DNA from: Brasenia schreberi
Taxonomy: Eukaryota > Streptophyta > Magnoliopsida > Nymphaeales > Cabombaceae
Assembly (NCBI GenBank): GCA_036023115.1
Contig: JAYKKT010000089.1
Coordinates: 9,019,501-9,083,500 of the forward strand
DNA length: 64,000 bases
Direction: 5' to 3'
Numbering within the stretch: the stretch's first letter is position 1; each line of letters opens with the position of its first letter. The position numbers and the translations under genes are program-made. Positions 45,557-56,382 of the stretch are shown here, piece by piece. A model generated the notes under the pieces. The model did no database searches. It saw only the letters and a list, made by a program, of their open reading frames with translations, and was not told where the DNA came from.

Positions 45557-46330
45557 ATGGCTGAAAAAGATGAGTTTTCTGGTAGTCCTATACAGAGTTT
45601 AAAAGAAAACGACAACAATAGTAAGATAGATGCAATCCAAATCACATCATTAAATTTTATGGAAAAAATTCCAAAGTTTGGTATGGCACTTGAATTTGCC
45701 CTAATTGCAAGGGTAAATAGGAGTTTATCACACATGAAATTCCCCAACCATACCCATAAGATCCTAATTACTTAAAATGGAGGAATGAGAATGTCATTGT
45801 AGTTTCGTGGTTGACTAATTTCATAATTCAAGTATCGGCAACACATTCATGTACTTGAACATGACAGGTGAAATTTGGACAACCGCGACAGATACTTATT
45901 CTACAAAGATTAATATTACGAAAAATATGAGATACAAGCAAAAATCAGGAAGTGTCGACAAGAAAGACGATCGATTAGCGAGTACTACACATAACTTAGA
46001 AGTCTATAGGATGCACTGCAATATTCTACTCAAGGAGATTGTCGTTATTTCAAAAACAAAAATACAGAATTAGAGGAAAAGAAAGCATTAAATCTATTGT
46101 GAGGAGTCTCTAGTGACTTTGAGAACGTATGCAAGTTCCTTATATACCTCAGATGAGGATAATAATATGCTTTCCTAAATATTGAAGAGACTAGATGACC
46201 TAAGTAAATCTAGAAAGGGATACGAGTCAACTTCCACTTATGACCTTCAAGCTTCATTGGTGCATGCATCAGACTTTACTGATAGGAACTCTACTGATTT
46301 GTCTTCTTGTACTTCTTGAATTATTGATTC
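45557..46330 (+). pseudogene. Copia-1 gag region
   Basis: Begins MAEKDEFSGSPIQSLKEN, runs open to 45775 and continues with frameshifts. The recognisable pieces are a PYPK-type block after SLSHMKFPNHTH and KWRNENVIVVSWLTN, typical of Copia UBN2 gag proteins. No zinc knuckle was recognised. Confidence 0.65.
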
Positions 46331-46905
46331 AGGAGCCACTCATCATATGACTAGTAATAGATATATACTTAATTCTTATGAATGTATGAGAGTGGGCAGT
46401 AGTGTAAAACTTGGAGATGATTCCCATATTCACATCCAAGGCAAAGGGAAAGTGAAGACAATAATTGACAGTCTTCCTTCAGTCTAACATGTACCCAAAT
46501 TCCCTACCAACCTTTTATTTGTCCATGTTATTACTAAACAATTAAATTGCCTACTTATATTTTATGAGAATGGTTGTGTATTTCATGATCAGACGACAGG
46601 GAGGATCCTTGGTAGAGCAAAAGGTGAACTATATATGTTGGATGACATTTCGTCATGAGTGACAACTAATAAAGGGATCATAGATGCAAGTATCAAGGAA
46701 ATCAGAATGTCGCATCAAAGACATGTCTGGCTATAAATACTTTGTTACTTTTGTGGATGATTGTACAAGATTCATAATGGTTTACTTAATGAAAAATAAA
46801 AGTGAAGTTTCCACTGTATTTCCTATATATCATAAGTTTGTAGCAAATCAATTTCAGTGCTATGTTAAGTGTATTAGATCCGATATGGTGTAGAATTCAT
46901 TAGAA
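46318..46905 (+). pseudogene. Copia-1 protease and integrase N-terminal part
   Basis: The protease active site D-S-G-A-T followed by HHMTSN is intact at about 46327-46341. The GAG-pre-integrase block ends GRAKGELYMLDDIS. The integrase catalytic start (GYKYFVTFVDDCTRFIMVYL) is at about 46726-46785, then IRSDMV*NS where the second catalytic Asp (SDNG) should be. The homologous sequence continues after the solo LTR at 47292 with CAYTPQHNSVSKRK-like residues. Confidence 0.75.
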
Positions 46906-46943
46906 CTCCTTTTAAACATTATTTCATAAATCATGGTATTATC

Positions 46944-47286
46944 TGTTGAAATTACCGAGAAACGTAGCAGATAATAAACACTAGAATATATTAACAAAAA
47001 AGAGGAGTAACAATAGAGATCGGAGGAGGGGGCGGACCACCAATGGAGGCCGCCCCCCTCTTTCTCTCTCTTTCTTAATCTCTGCAGCACTAACCTTAAT
47101 ACAACCTGTCAGCCCTTATATAAGGAGCTGTAAAATGTAAAATGACCAAAATACCCCCCCCCTAACAGAAAATTACCAACATGCCCTTATGAATTCGGAC
47201 AATTACAATAATACCTAAAACATTAAATTTATTGTCCTAAGACATCAAATGTACTAAAACTAACTCTAAACTCATATTCTTCAACA
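46944..47286 (-). mobile_element. Solo LTR in antisense orientation inside Copia-1 integrase
   Basis: A 343-bp segment starting TGTTGAAATTAC and ending TTCTTCAACA, flanked by the exact 5-bp repeat TTATC (46939-46943 and 47287-47291). Read on the minus strand it is related to the LTR of the nested element at 49944-53204, sharing aatggaggccgcccc and acaataatacctaaaa (as seen on the plus strand). No internal region remains, so it is a solo LTR made by LTR-LTR recombination. Confidence 0.85.
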
Positions 47287-47495
47287 TTATCCATAAGACT
47301 ACATGTGCATACACACCTCAGCACAATAGTGTGTCAAAGAGGAAAAATCTCCACATTTTAAAGATAGCTAGAGCCTTGCTAATCGAAAGTAATGCTCTTA
47401 AAGTTTTTTGGGGAGATACAGTTCTAACAACTATCTACCTTATAAACAAAACTCCTTAATCTCTACTACAAGAGAGAATTTCACTTAAAGTACAC

Positions 47496-48640
47496 ATGCT
47501 CGATAAGACACTATTCAATATCCCTCTCATAATATTTGGGTGTATATGTTATGTTCATGATCTCTCCAAACATAGAGATAAATTGGATTCAAAAGCCATC
47601 AAGTGTATCTTTCTTGAATATTCCTCTACACAAAAGGGATATGTCTGTTACGACCCCAATAGGAGGAGAGTACATGTGTCAATGGATGTAACCTTTTTTT
47701 AGAATCCACCTACTATGACAGTAAGGGGAGAAACCACTCATAGAGAATCAAGAGGTCTTCGTCATGACTATCACTCTTGGGTTAGAAGCAAAAAGTGAGA
47801 TTGAATCACAACAAAAAGAGTTAAAAGGTCAAAGGTTAAAAACAACAAGTGGGATATTGTGAAGCTACCTCCCAAAAGAAAACCAATGGGAAGCAAGTGG
47901 GTCTATACGATCAAGTATAGAGTTGATGGTAGTATTGAGAGATACAAAGCACGGTTGGTTGTGAAAGGTTACAGTGAAGCCTATGGCTTAGACTATACAG
48001 AGACTTTTGCACCAGTTGTAAAAATGAATACCATCTGGGTCATTATTAGTATAGCCGTTAATAAGGGGTGAAAACTTTAGTAATTGGATATTAAAAATGT
48101 ATTTCTCCAAAGGTATCTGAATGAAGAAATTTACATGGTTTTACCATATGGCTCTTGTGACGGATATATAGATGGCAAGGTTTGCAAACTCAAAAAGGCA
48201 ATATATGATCTAAAACAATTTCTCATAGCATGATTTGAACATTTTAGCAATGGTGTTACCAACCTTAGATTTACAAGAAGCATAAGTGACCACACTATAT
48301 TTATAAGGAAAGGCAATAGATTTGCATCCTCGTTGTCTATATAGATGACATCATCACGCGAGATAATGATAATGAAATCAATGAGTTAAAAGGTCAACTA
48401 CTTAACTTGTTTGATATGAAAGATCTAAGACCTCTCCATTATTTTCTGAAAAACTAATGGGCATATTACTAACTCAAAAGAAATATACCTTGGATCTACT
48501 GAAGGACACTCACATGTTAGAGTGTAAACCAACAAGTGTGCCCATGGATAGCAGCTCAAAATTGAGTGCCCATACTCATGAACAATTGTAGGAAGCTTGC
48601 AAATATCAAAGGTTAATGGGATGACTTATATACTTAACAA
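47496..48640 (+). pseudogene. Copia-1 integrase end and reverse transcriptase
   Basis: FGCICYVHDLSKHRDKLD and KCIFLEYSSTQKGYVCYDP are the C-terminal integrase part (47520-47660). The RT begins KPMGSKWVYTIKYRVDGSIE (about 47884), continues RYKARLVVKGY and DYTETFAPVVKM, and has the catalytic YIDD at 48338-48349. Several stops and frame changes separate these blocks. Confidence 0.85.
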
Positions 48641-49283
48641 TCACACATTCATATATCTCATATGTTGTAAGTATGGTAAGTCGATTTATGCATTGTTCTA
48701 CCAGCTCTCATATGAACCATGTGAGAAATATTGAGGTATTTGAAACACACTCATGAGAACGGACTACTATATACAGCTCATGATCACCTAAATGTGGAAG
48801 TATATACAGATGTTGATTGGGCATGGTATGTTGATGATAAGAGGTCTACCTTACGATATCTAACTATGGTGGAGAGTAAATGAGTCTCTTGGAAGAATAA
48901 AAAGCAACTTGTAGTGGCAAGGTCATCGACTGAAGCTTAATACAAGGCGATTGTCCTTGGAGTCTGTGAGGCAATCTGACTAAAATCCCTACTACAAGAA
49001 CTTGGTACACATACCAAAGAGTCAATCTTATTCTATTGTGGCAATCAATCTACCATTCAAATAGCTACAAATCCAGTATATCATGAGAGAACCAAGCATA
49101 TTGAAATAGATTGCAGTTTCATCACAAATGTAATAAAGTTAGGAATCATTGAGATGATATATGTACAATCAAAAGAAGAATATGCATACTTTTTAACCAA
49201 ATCCCTAGGAAAGGAAAGGAAAGACTTAAGAAATTCCTTAGCAATTTAGGAGCTAAAATTATCTTCGTCCCAACTTGAGAATA
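48640..49283 (+). repeat. RNase H module copy 1 of 4 (Copia-1)
   Basis: Runs from the ISYVVSMVSRFMHC region through LLYTAHDHLNVEVYTDVDW, KKQLVVARSSTEA, CEAI and NQSTIQIATNPVYHERTKH (the RNase H domain) to the end of pol and a remnant of the polypurine region (cccaacttgaga). Contains several stop codons. Confidence 0.85.
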
Positions 49284-49886
49284 TGAGAATATATGCTTGA
49301 CGATCACACGTCCAAATATCTCATATGTTGTAAGTATGATAAGTTGATTTATGCATTGTCCTACCAGCTCTCATATGAACAACGTAAGACAAATATTGAA
49401 GTACTTAAAACACACTCCTTGGAACAAACTACTATGTTGATTGGGCGTGTTCTGTTGATGATAAGAGGTCTACCTCAGGATATCTAACTATGGTGGGGGG
49501 TAACAAAGTCTCCTGGAGGAGTAAAAAGCAACTTATAGTGGAAAGGTCATCTGCTGAAGCTGAATACAGGGCGATTGCTCTTGGAGTCTGAGGCAATCTG
49601 GCTAAAATCCCTACTGCAAGAACTTGGTACACTACCAAAGAGTCAATCTTATTCTATTGTGACAATAAATCTACCATTCAAATAGCTACAAATCCATTAT
49701 ATCATGAGAGAACCAAGCACATTTAAATAGGTTGTCATTTCATGAGAGATGTAGTAAAGTCAGGATTCATTCAAATGATATGAAGAATAATATGCATACT
49801 TTTTAACCAAATCCCTAGGAAAGGGAAGACTTGAAAAACTCCTTAGCAAGTTAGGAGCTCAAAGTATCTTCATCCCAACTTGAGGG
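49284..49886 (+). repeat. RNase H module copy 2 of 4 (Copia-1)
   Basis: Starts tgcttgacgatcacacgtcc, repeats the CCKYDKLIYALSYQLSYE block, lacks about 40 bp in the LLYTTHDHLNVEVYT part, and ends cccaacttgagggtag at about 49886. It is overall the same sequence as copy 1 with scattered substitutions. Confidence 0.85.
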
Positions 49887-49938
49887 TAGATGATCATACA
49901 TCCAGATATCTCATATGCAGTAAGTATGATAAGTCGAT

Positions 49939-49943
49939 TTATG
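49939..49943. repeat. Target-site duplication TTATG, left copy
   Basis: TTATG here and at 53205-53209 flank the nested LTR element; 5 bp is the usual duplication for Copia integrases. Confidence 0.85.
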
Positions 49944-50241
49944 TGTTAAAGAATATATTGTTTTAGTGCTATTTTAGTATTTTTTATATTTTAGGTATTA
50001 TTGTAAATGATCTTTATTACTAAGGGTATTTTAATCGTTTTATGTTTAACAATATACTATATAAGGACTAGATAACTTGTATTAGGTTTAAGAGATTTAG
50101 ATTAATAGAGAGAGAGAGAGAAAAAAGGGGCGGCCTCCATTAGAGGACCTGCCTCCTCCTAAAATCTCACACATTTTCCTTCATTTTTGCCTTGTGTTTT
50201 TGGTGCTTGAAGGTTCACTCTGTTTTCCTTCCATTTCAACA
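49944..50241 (+). repeat. 5' LTR of the nested element
   Basis: 298 bp, TGTTAAAGAATATATTG to CCATTTCAACA. Followed directly by the primer-binding site TGGTATAAGAGC. Contains TATATAAGGAC (about 50058) as a likely TATA box and a GA run (50107-50121). Confidence 0.9.
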
Positions 50242-50265
50242 TGGTATAAGAGCATGATTCGATCA

Positions 50266-51260
50266 ATGGGAGCAGTGGCAGAAAATTCAATAGAGCGTGT
50301 GGAAGGTCCGACTACCACCAAAACTGGTGGTTTCAGGTGGTAGTCATGGTAGTACTGCATCATAGTCCTTCAGAGAGGCTACACCATCAGAACTATCATC
50401 AGAGACCTAGACGATGCAAAAAGGATGGATCACTTGTTGTTCTTGATGGAGCCTATGAAAGGCTTCATTTCTTTAAATCCGATTTGTTGGATGAGGGGAT
50501 ATTTGATGCTGCTGTTAGTGGATGTGAAGGTGTATTTCATTCAATATCCTCGTTCTATCATAATGTACAAGACCCATAGGCAGAAGGCAGAATTAATTGA
50601 CCCTCCATTTAAAGGCAAGTTAAATGTTCTCAAATCATGTGCTAAGAGTTCTTCCATCAAAAGGGTGGTTGTGACATCATCTATAGTTGTGATTGCCTAT
50701 GGTCAACAGGCACATACTCCTGATGTGGTAGTTGATGAGACCTGGTTTTCAGATGCAGATGTATGCAAGGAACATAAGTCATGGTATGTTCTTTCAAAAA
50801 CATAGGCTGAAGAGGAAGCTTGGAAGTTTGCAAAGGAGGCCAATATGAACATACTTATGATAAATCCTGCTATGGTCATTGGTCCGCTTTTGCAGCCAAC
50901 ATTGAATACAAGCGTTGCTGCATTATTGGATCTTATAAATGGTAGTTCAACATTTCCTAATGCTACTTTTGGATGGGTTAACGTCAAAGATGTTGTTGAG
51001 GCTCATATTCTAGCCTTTGAGGATGCCTCAGCCAGAGGAAGATATTGTATGGTTGAGAGGGTTGTCCATTATTCTGAGCTGGTCAAAATTCTCCAAGATA
51101 TGTATCCTTACTAAAGCTTCCGTCAAAGTGTGTAGATGAGAAACCTTTTGTTCCTACATACCAAGTATCGAAAGAGAAAATTCACAGATTGGGGTTACCA
51201 TGTAGTGGTTTAGTCCATTGTGGGCGTTATTTCAACAACATTTCAAGTCTTTTTTGAAAA
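50266..51260 (+). pseudogene. Captured, intron-less reductase of the CCR/DFR-like SDR family
   Basis: The reading frames, with a few frame changes, give an extended short-chain dehydrogenase/reductase like cinnamoyl-CoA reductase or tetraketide pyrone reductase: LQRGYT...RDLDDAKRMDHL, LDGAYERLHFFKSDLLDEG, GCEGVFHSISSFYHNVQDP, GKLNVLKSCAKSS, RVVVTSS (catalytic Ser), SWYVLSKT (catalytic Tyr and Lys of YxxxK), [33 protein letters not shown] and [16 protein letters not shown] residues near the end. The Rossmann start (normally VTGxxGFxxS) is worn, with only GGF clear. Stops or frame changes occur near 50341, 50578, 50804 and 51112. Plant members of this family have several introns; none is seen here, so it arose through RNA. 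It was probably captured when the element was reverse transcribed. Confidence 0.82.
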
Positions 51261-53002
51261 AGGTAATTTCATTTTTTGAATATCAAATGCAGAAAAAGTA
51301 AATTAGAGATTACTTTCCTCATTTTGTAGGAAAGTATAATAGAAAAGTAGTTATAGAAGATCACCTTCCTGATTTCGTGGAAAATATAAGATAAAAAGAG
51401 ATAAATCAAGATAAGGATGATCAAGAAAAAGAAAGGATTATCCCACAATTTTAGAAAAGAAAATTGTTAATTGATCCCCATCATCCACATAAAGAAAGTG
51501 GTTATGGAGAAAGGAATGATAGAAAAGGAAGGTGATTGGTTGCCCAATGGGCCCATCAATTCCAAATTTTGTGTAATGTGCTGAAAAAGGAAGGGTTGTT
51601 GTGGGATAAGGTTGGTAGAAAAAGCAAAGAGGTGTAAGAAGTGTTATCAAAAATAGTAAAAAGACCACGCCTAAGGCATAAGCATGTCCTGTTAGGTGAT
51701 AGACTCACTAGCAGATCAGTTGGAGAAGCTTTACCATTTGAAAATAAAAGTTTTGTAGTGGGGTTTGGTATAGAACACAACAATTCTCAAAGGGGTCCTG
51801 AGGAGCTCAATTCTTCAAATGAGATGGATTTGTCAATGGAATGTGTAGACAAACAAATTTCATATGAAGGAGCATCCATAAGTTTGCAAAAAAGAATCTA
51901 GTGTTCAATGTGGCTTCTCAAAAGAGCTCAAGATTGATGATGAAACAAGGAAAATGTCTTCCTCAGTTTCGAGTTCACAAAGTGTTTCAGGTACATATTT
52001 TAGCAAAATATCTAGAGCTCCTTAGAAGCAAAAAGAAAAGGAGATGGTACCTACTAGCTTTAAGACAATTTTTTTGTCAAAAGCTTCAGCTTTCTGTGGT
52101 TATTCTGAGATCCTGACAAGTTCACATGGTCTTACAGAAAGAGAGCAAGCTTCTCATGGATCAATTCATTCTGAAGTTGAAGACGAGAAGCAGAGGCTAC
52201 ATAAGATTGAAATGGAGATGTGCAACCTCCGCTCAAAGCACTCACGAATAAATAATGAAGTAAAGCCACAACAAGGCAGAAGAAATATCTTGCTTCATCC
52301 TGAAGAAGATATTGAAATAACACTTGGACAAAGGTCTATGGGAGAAGTGTTGACTACAATTTGCTAAACCATGTAAAAAAAAGTGTGGCAGTGTTTGGGA
52401 CAGACTAGGTAGGCCCTCCAAAGCTGAAGTTGTTAAGGATAGCAAAGAGGGTTGAAAAATTTAGAAAAAGATATAGAAAATATGATGTACTTGATGAATG
52501 TTTCCATTTGGTTAACAACATAATTTCATATAAAAGAAAAGATAGAGTGCAGAAAAATAGTTTTTCACCACATATGCTTGAAAATAAAATTATAAAAGAG
52601 GCAAATGCATTGATTCTTATGGAATGTGGCAGTGTTACCAAGAAGCATGAAGTTTAAGACATTGAGTTGGTAAAGTGAACAACCAAGAGGCCTGAAAAAA
52701 TCAATTGGAGTCACTATATGTATGTATTCTGTTATTATTTGAGTGGTAGAGAGAGGACATCCAACCAATACACCACCAACAACCACCATGTGAAGGAACG
52801 CAGGAAAAGCCCATTCAAATGTGTATAGTGGAGATAGTACCTCCTATCATAAAAAATAAGCTTTCTCAATAGTAGGAGTACATGACTTCGGAAGTGTCGC
52901 TACCCAATCACTTCATGGAGAAGAAAGAACAAGAGCAACAGTCGACACCCATAGAAGGGTCGTGCGCTACTCAAGTGCGTTTTTAATTGTTTAAGTCGAT
53001 TT
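51261..53002 (+). other. Unidentified coding-like interior of the nested element
   Basis: Several plus-strand frames have protein-like composition and follow one another with short breaks: 51641-51901 (with RPRLRHKHVLLGDRLTS and VGEALPFENKSFVVGFG), 52044-52367 (with HPEEDIEITLGQRSMGEVL) and 52430-52657 (with KRVEKFRKRYRKYDVLDE). They could be pieces of one or more further captured genes. I do not recognise the family and they are not Copia proteins. Confidence 0.45.
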
Positions 53003-53102
53003 AAAGAAGCCTCAGAGAGATTATTGCTAAGTGTGGTGAAGAAATAACCAGTTTTTTGACAAGTTTGGAGTTCGAAGTATCTCACTCCCAACTTGAGGGG
53101 GG

Positions 53103-53204
53103 TGTTAAAGAATATGTAGTTTTAGTATAATTTTAGTATTTTTGATGTTTTAGATATTATTAAAATTATTGAAGGTTCACTATGTTTTCCTTCAGTTTTT
53201 AACA
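53103..53204 (+). repeat. 3' LTR of the nested element, internally deleted
   Basis: Starts TGTTAAAGAATATG and ends TTTTTAACA like the 5' LTR, but about 195 bp in the middle are missing (from after atattattaaaa to gaaggttcac). The outer ends and target duplication are intact, so the loss came after insertion or was present in the parent. Confidence 0.85.
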
Positions 53205-53690
53205 TTATGCATTGTCCTACCAACTCTCATATGAATAATGTGAGACAAATATTGAGGTACTTGAAACACACTCTTGGGAACGGACTACTATATACAACTC
53301 ATGATCACCTAAATGTGGAAGTATATATAAATACTCATTGGACAGGGTCTATTGATGATAAGGGGTCTACCTTAGGATATCTAACTATGGTGGGGGGTAA
53401 CTCTCATGGAAGAATAAAAAGCAGCATGTAGTGGTAAGGTCCTCGATTGAAGCTAAATAAAGGGTGGCTGCCCTTGGTGTCTGTGAGGCAATCTAGCTAA
53501 AAAAAATCCCTACTACAAGAACTTGATACACATACCAAAGAATAAATTTTATTCTATTGTGACAATCAATTTGCCATTCAAATAGCTACAAATCTAATAT
53601 ATCACTAGAGAACCAAGTACATTGAAATAGATTGCAGTTTCATCACAGATGCAGTAAAGTTAGGAATCATTGAGATGATATATGTACAAT

Positions 53691-54284
53691 CACTTGACGA
53701 TCATACGTTAAGATATCTCATATGTTGTAAGTATGTAAGTCAATTTATGCATTGTCCTACCAGCTCTCATATGAATAATGTGAGACAAATATTGAGGTAC
53801 TTGAAATACATTCCTTGGAACAGACTACTATATACAACTCATGATCATCTAAATGTGGAAGTATATACAAATGTTGATTAGGCAGGGTCTCTTGATGATA
53901 AGAGGTCGACCTCATGATATCTAACTATGGTGGGGTAAGTGGCAAGGTCATCAACTAAAGCTGAATACACTGCAGCTGTCCTTGGAGTATGAGAAACAAT
54001 CTGGCTAAAATCTCTACTGCAAGAACTTGGTACACACACCAAAGAGTCAATCTTATTCTATTGTAACAATCAATCTGCCATTCAAATTGCTACAAATCCA
54101 ATATATCATGAGAGAACCAAGCACATTGAAATAGCATTTTATCATAGATGAAATGGAGTCAGGAATCATTCAGATGATATATGTACGATCTGTTTTTTAA
54201 CCAAATCCCTAGGAAAGGGAAAACTTGAGAAACTCCTTAGCAAGTTGGGAGCTCAAAGTATCTTCGTCTCAACTTGAGGGAGAG
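53691..54284 (+). repeat. RNase H module copy 4 of 4 (Copia-1)
   Basis: Starts cacttgacgatcatacgtt and runs through the SQFMHCPTSSHMNNVRQILR, LLYTTHDHLNVEVYTN and NPIYHERTKHIEI blocks to the end of pol, then the polypurine tract (acttgagggagag) and the 3' LTR. About 60 bp are missing after the mvgg-like block (ggtggggtaagtggc). Confidence 0.85.
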
Positions 54285-54546
54285 TGTTAGAATAGACATT
54301 ATTAAGTTTGGTTGTTATGTTAAATTTTTTTAAAGATCCTTTATAAGAGTCACTTATTAGGGGCATTGTAGTCCTTTTCTTTTATGTAGTGTAATGTATA
54401 TAACCCTAGTGGTCAGCCGACCACACTAAGAGAAAAAAAGAAGAGAAGGCAGCCGACTGCGCAAACACTGGCTGAGCTGATTTCCTCCATAGTGCATTTG
54501 ATCTATGTTGCATCATCATTTCTTCTTGTTTGCTGTTTATTCAACA
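54285..54546 (+). repeat. 3' LTR of Copia-1
   Basis: 262 bp, TGTTAGAATAG to TATTCAACA. Has a TATATAACCC-like box that the 5' LTR lacks. Divergence and indels against the 5' LTR show an old insertion. Confidence 0.88.
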
Positions 54547-54551
54547 AAGAC

Positions 54552-56007
54552 CTCATGTAGTGTGGAGAAAAGACCTGGTTTTGGTTTGGTTGTGTGATTC
54601 ACATGTTCACTTTCACCTTACCAGCAGGGCAGGGTACAATGCCTGCTATATGCTACTCAGAGAAATAAAGTTCACATCCTTCCTGGAACTTTAGAAGGCA
54701 TTATCATACTGGTTGTTTATTTCAACCTGAACTAGGGAGCAAGAGGGAGAACAACAAGGAAATGAAATTTTCCAACGTGATTTTGTCATTTTGAGAGAGA
54801 CCATCATTTCCTGAATTATAAGACAGCAAATTGTATAGTCACTAATCTGGAATCAAGTATGATGAAACATCAGATGGCATATAACATGTTCACATTATTT
54901 GGATAAACCGATACATGGTTACAGAATATGGACATATTCACATGAAACCAAAAGGCAAAGTTTTACACTAGCGGATATCAATAATTTCAAACCTCAGATT
55001 CGGGTTTATATAAACATGAGAGCAATCCTCTTAGATAGGGCTCCCATCACTGGGACTCTCGTGCAGATGAAAACCAGTCATTTGGCACTTCCTCAAGACT
55101 GCAGTTCCTGTAGGTTCCGTAAGTCGAAAAATCCCGTAGCTCCTGCAAGATCAGGTCCATGATAGGAAAAATACAAACAACAAAGAAGAGAAACATTGTC
55201 TAGGGGTGAAAGGCACATTCGGCAATTTATGGACTTACAGATCTGTTTCTGGTAGCATAGGCAGAAAAGGTGGTAAAGGCTTCCAAGTTCCATGTGCATA
55301 TTTGAGTTGGTTTGTCTTAAGTGATAGTTAACATGGAAGAATTTCAAATTTGAGACTATAAGTTTGTATTTTCATTAGTTTATTATCTGACTTGGTAAGG
55401 CTGAAGTGATATGTAGGATATTTTTCCATGACCATTAACTATCTGCCTACCTTGATGAATCAGTTGGTGCTAGGACAATTGCAATTGCTTCTGGTAGCAT
55501 CACCTGACAAAAAAGAAATTTAACGTGGTTAGAGATTAAAGGTTAAAAGTAATGGAAAAGCTTTATTCTGGGCTAGTTTCTCCTTACACACTATGTGGTT
55601 CTTCCAAGAACCACGTAGCACCCTTTGATAGATTTTATTCAATTTGGATCAACAACTCAGTTGCATCCGATGATTCTGATGCAGCAGTCTTTGTTTCTAT
55701 CTCAACACTTTTTACTGGACTATGTACAAACATATATGTATGTATATATGTATTGATATGTGTCTGTTGCATGTCTGCATGTTTGTGGTGTGTGGGCGCT
55801 GTGTGTGTGTACATATATCACCTCTACATATGACATTCCATGTTACAGGCTTCTATGATGTTGTTCAAGACAGTGTTGGAAAATCCAATTCCCCACATAT
55901 CTATGCTGTCTTCTTATTGTCAAGTAATGAAAGTCATGCTCGTGTTATCTCTAATTCAGCAAGCACATTCTTATCATTTGAACACTTTTTATTCATTGAT
56001 GCAGTTA
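54552..56007. other. Host DNA between Copia-1 and the Copia-2/3 nest
   Basis: No gene recognised. Frames at 54899-55162 and 55552-56024 show no family similarity. A GT/TA-rich patch lies at 55720-55820. Confidence 0.35.
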
Positions 56008-56048
56008 TGTTAGTGGATAGGTAAACGTGCATATTAAACATTTAAACT
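56008..56048 (+). repeat. Left piece of the Copia-3 5' LTR (split)
   Basis: tgttagtggataggtaaacg starts like a Copia LTR, and the sequence after Copia-2 (61809-61933) ends like one, with a primer-binding site behind it. The two pieces are joined at the AAACT target duplication of Copia-2. The assignment of the left border is an inference. Confidence 0.5.
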
Positions 56049-56382
56049 TGTTAAGGAAGTCGTGTAATCCTAGTTGAGTCGTGTAATCATAGTTAAGTTG
56101 TATTAAGGAAGTCGTGAAATCCTAGTTGAGTCGTACAAATACTTATTCACGTCAGATAGAGTCCTGTGGTAACTTAGAAATAGTTAATACTTATTAAGGG
56201 TAGATTAGGAAATCAAGTTAGGAAGAGTATTAATAGGTGATTAGGGTTAGTCAAGAAAAGAGGTGGCAGCAGCAGAGAAGCAGCCTACTGGATTAGGGTA
56301 GATTGGAGGAATGCCTCCAACCTACTATGATTTGTAAGTTTCTTTGATATCTGAATAAATAAAGTTGTTATTTATTATAATA
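56049..56382 (+). repeat. 5' LTR of Copia-2
   Basis: 334 bp, TGTTAAGGAAG to TATTATAATA, followed directly by the primer-binding site TGGTATCAGAGC. It contains a near-perfect internal duplication of taaggaagtcgtgtaatcct with its flanks (about 52 bp apart). Against the 3' LTR I count six substitutions and one 8-bp indel. Confidence 0.92.

Larger units (their letters stand above)
49944..53204 (+). mobile_element. Nested non-autonomous LTR element carrying a captured host gene
   Basis: 3,261 bp with a 298-bp 5' LTR, PBS, a polypurine tract (acttgaggggg just before 53103), a shortened 102-bp 3' LTR (53103-53204) and exact 5-bp target duplications TTATG. No gag or pol was found inside apart from about 100 bp of Copia-like sequence before the polypurine tract. 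Instead the interior starts, 24 bp after the LTR, with an intron-less copy of a reductase gene and continues with unidentified coding-like sequence (51600-52660). Confidence 0.85.
49887..53690 (+). repeat. RNase H module copy 3 of 4, split by the nested element
   Basis: 49887-49943 (gatcatacatccagatatctc... to cgatttatg) continues at 53205-53690 (ttatgcattgtcctaccaac...). The break is the insertion site of the nested LTR element with its TTATG duplication. Removing the insertion restores a module collinear with copies 1 and 4. Confidence 0.85.
45100..54546 (+). mobile_element. Copia-1: degenerate Ty1/Copia element with nested insertions
   Basis: The element is bounded by a diverged LTR pair, with flanks CAGAC (45095-45099) and AAGAC (54547-54551), a four-of-five match to a 5-bp target duplication. 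The order gag, protease (IIDSGATHHMT), integrase, reverse transcriptase, RNase H identifies the Copia superfamily. The polypurine tract acttgagggagag precedes the 3' LTR. All coding regions carry stops. It is interrupted by an antisense solo LTR (46944-47286) and by a 3.26-kb LTR element (49944-53204), and its RNase H region is present four times. Confidence 0.9.
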
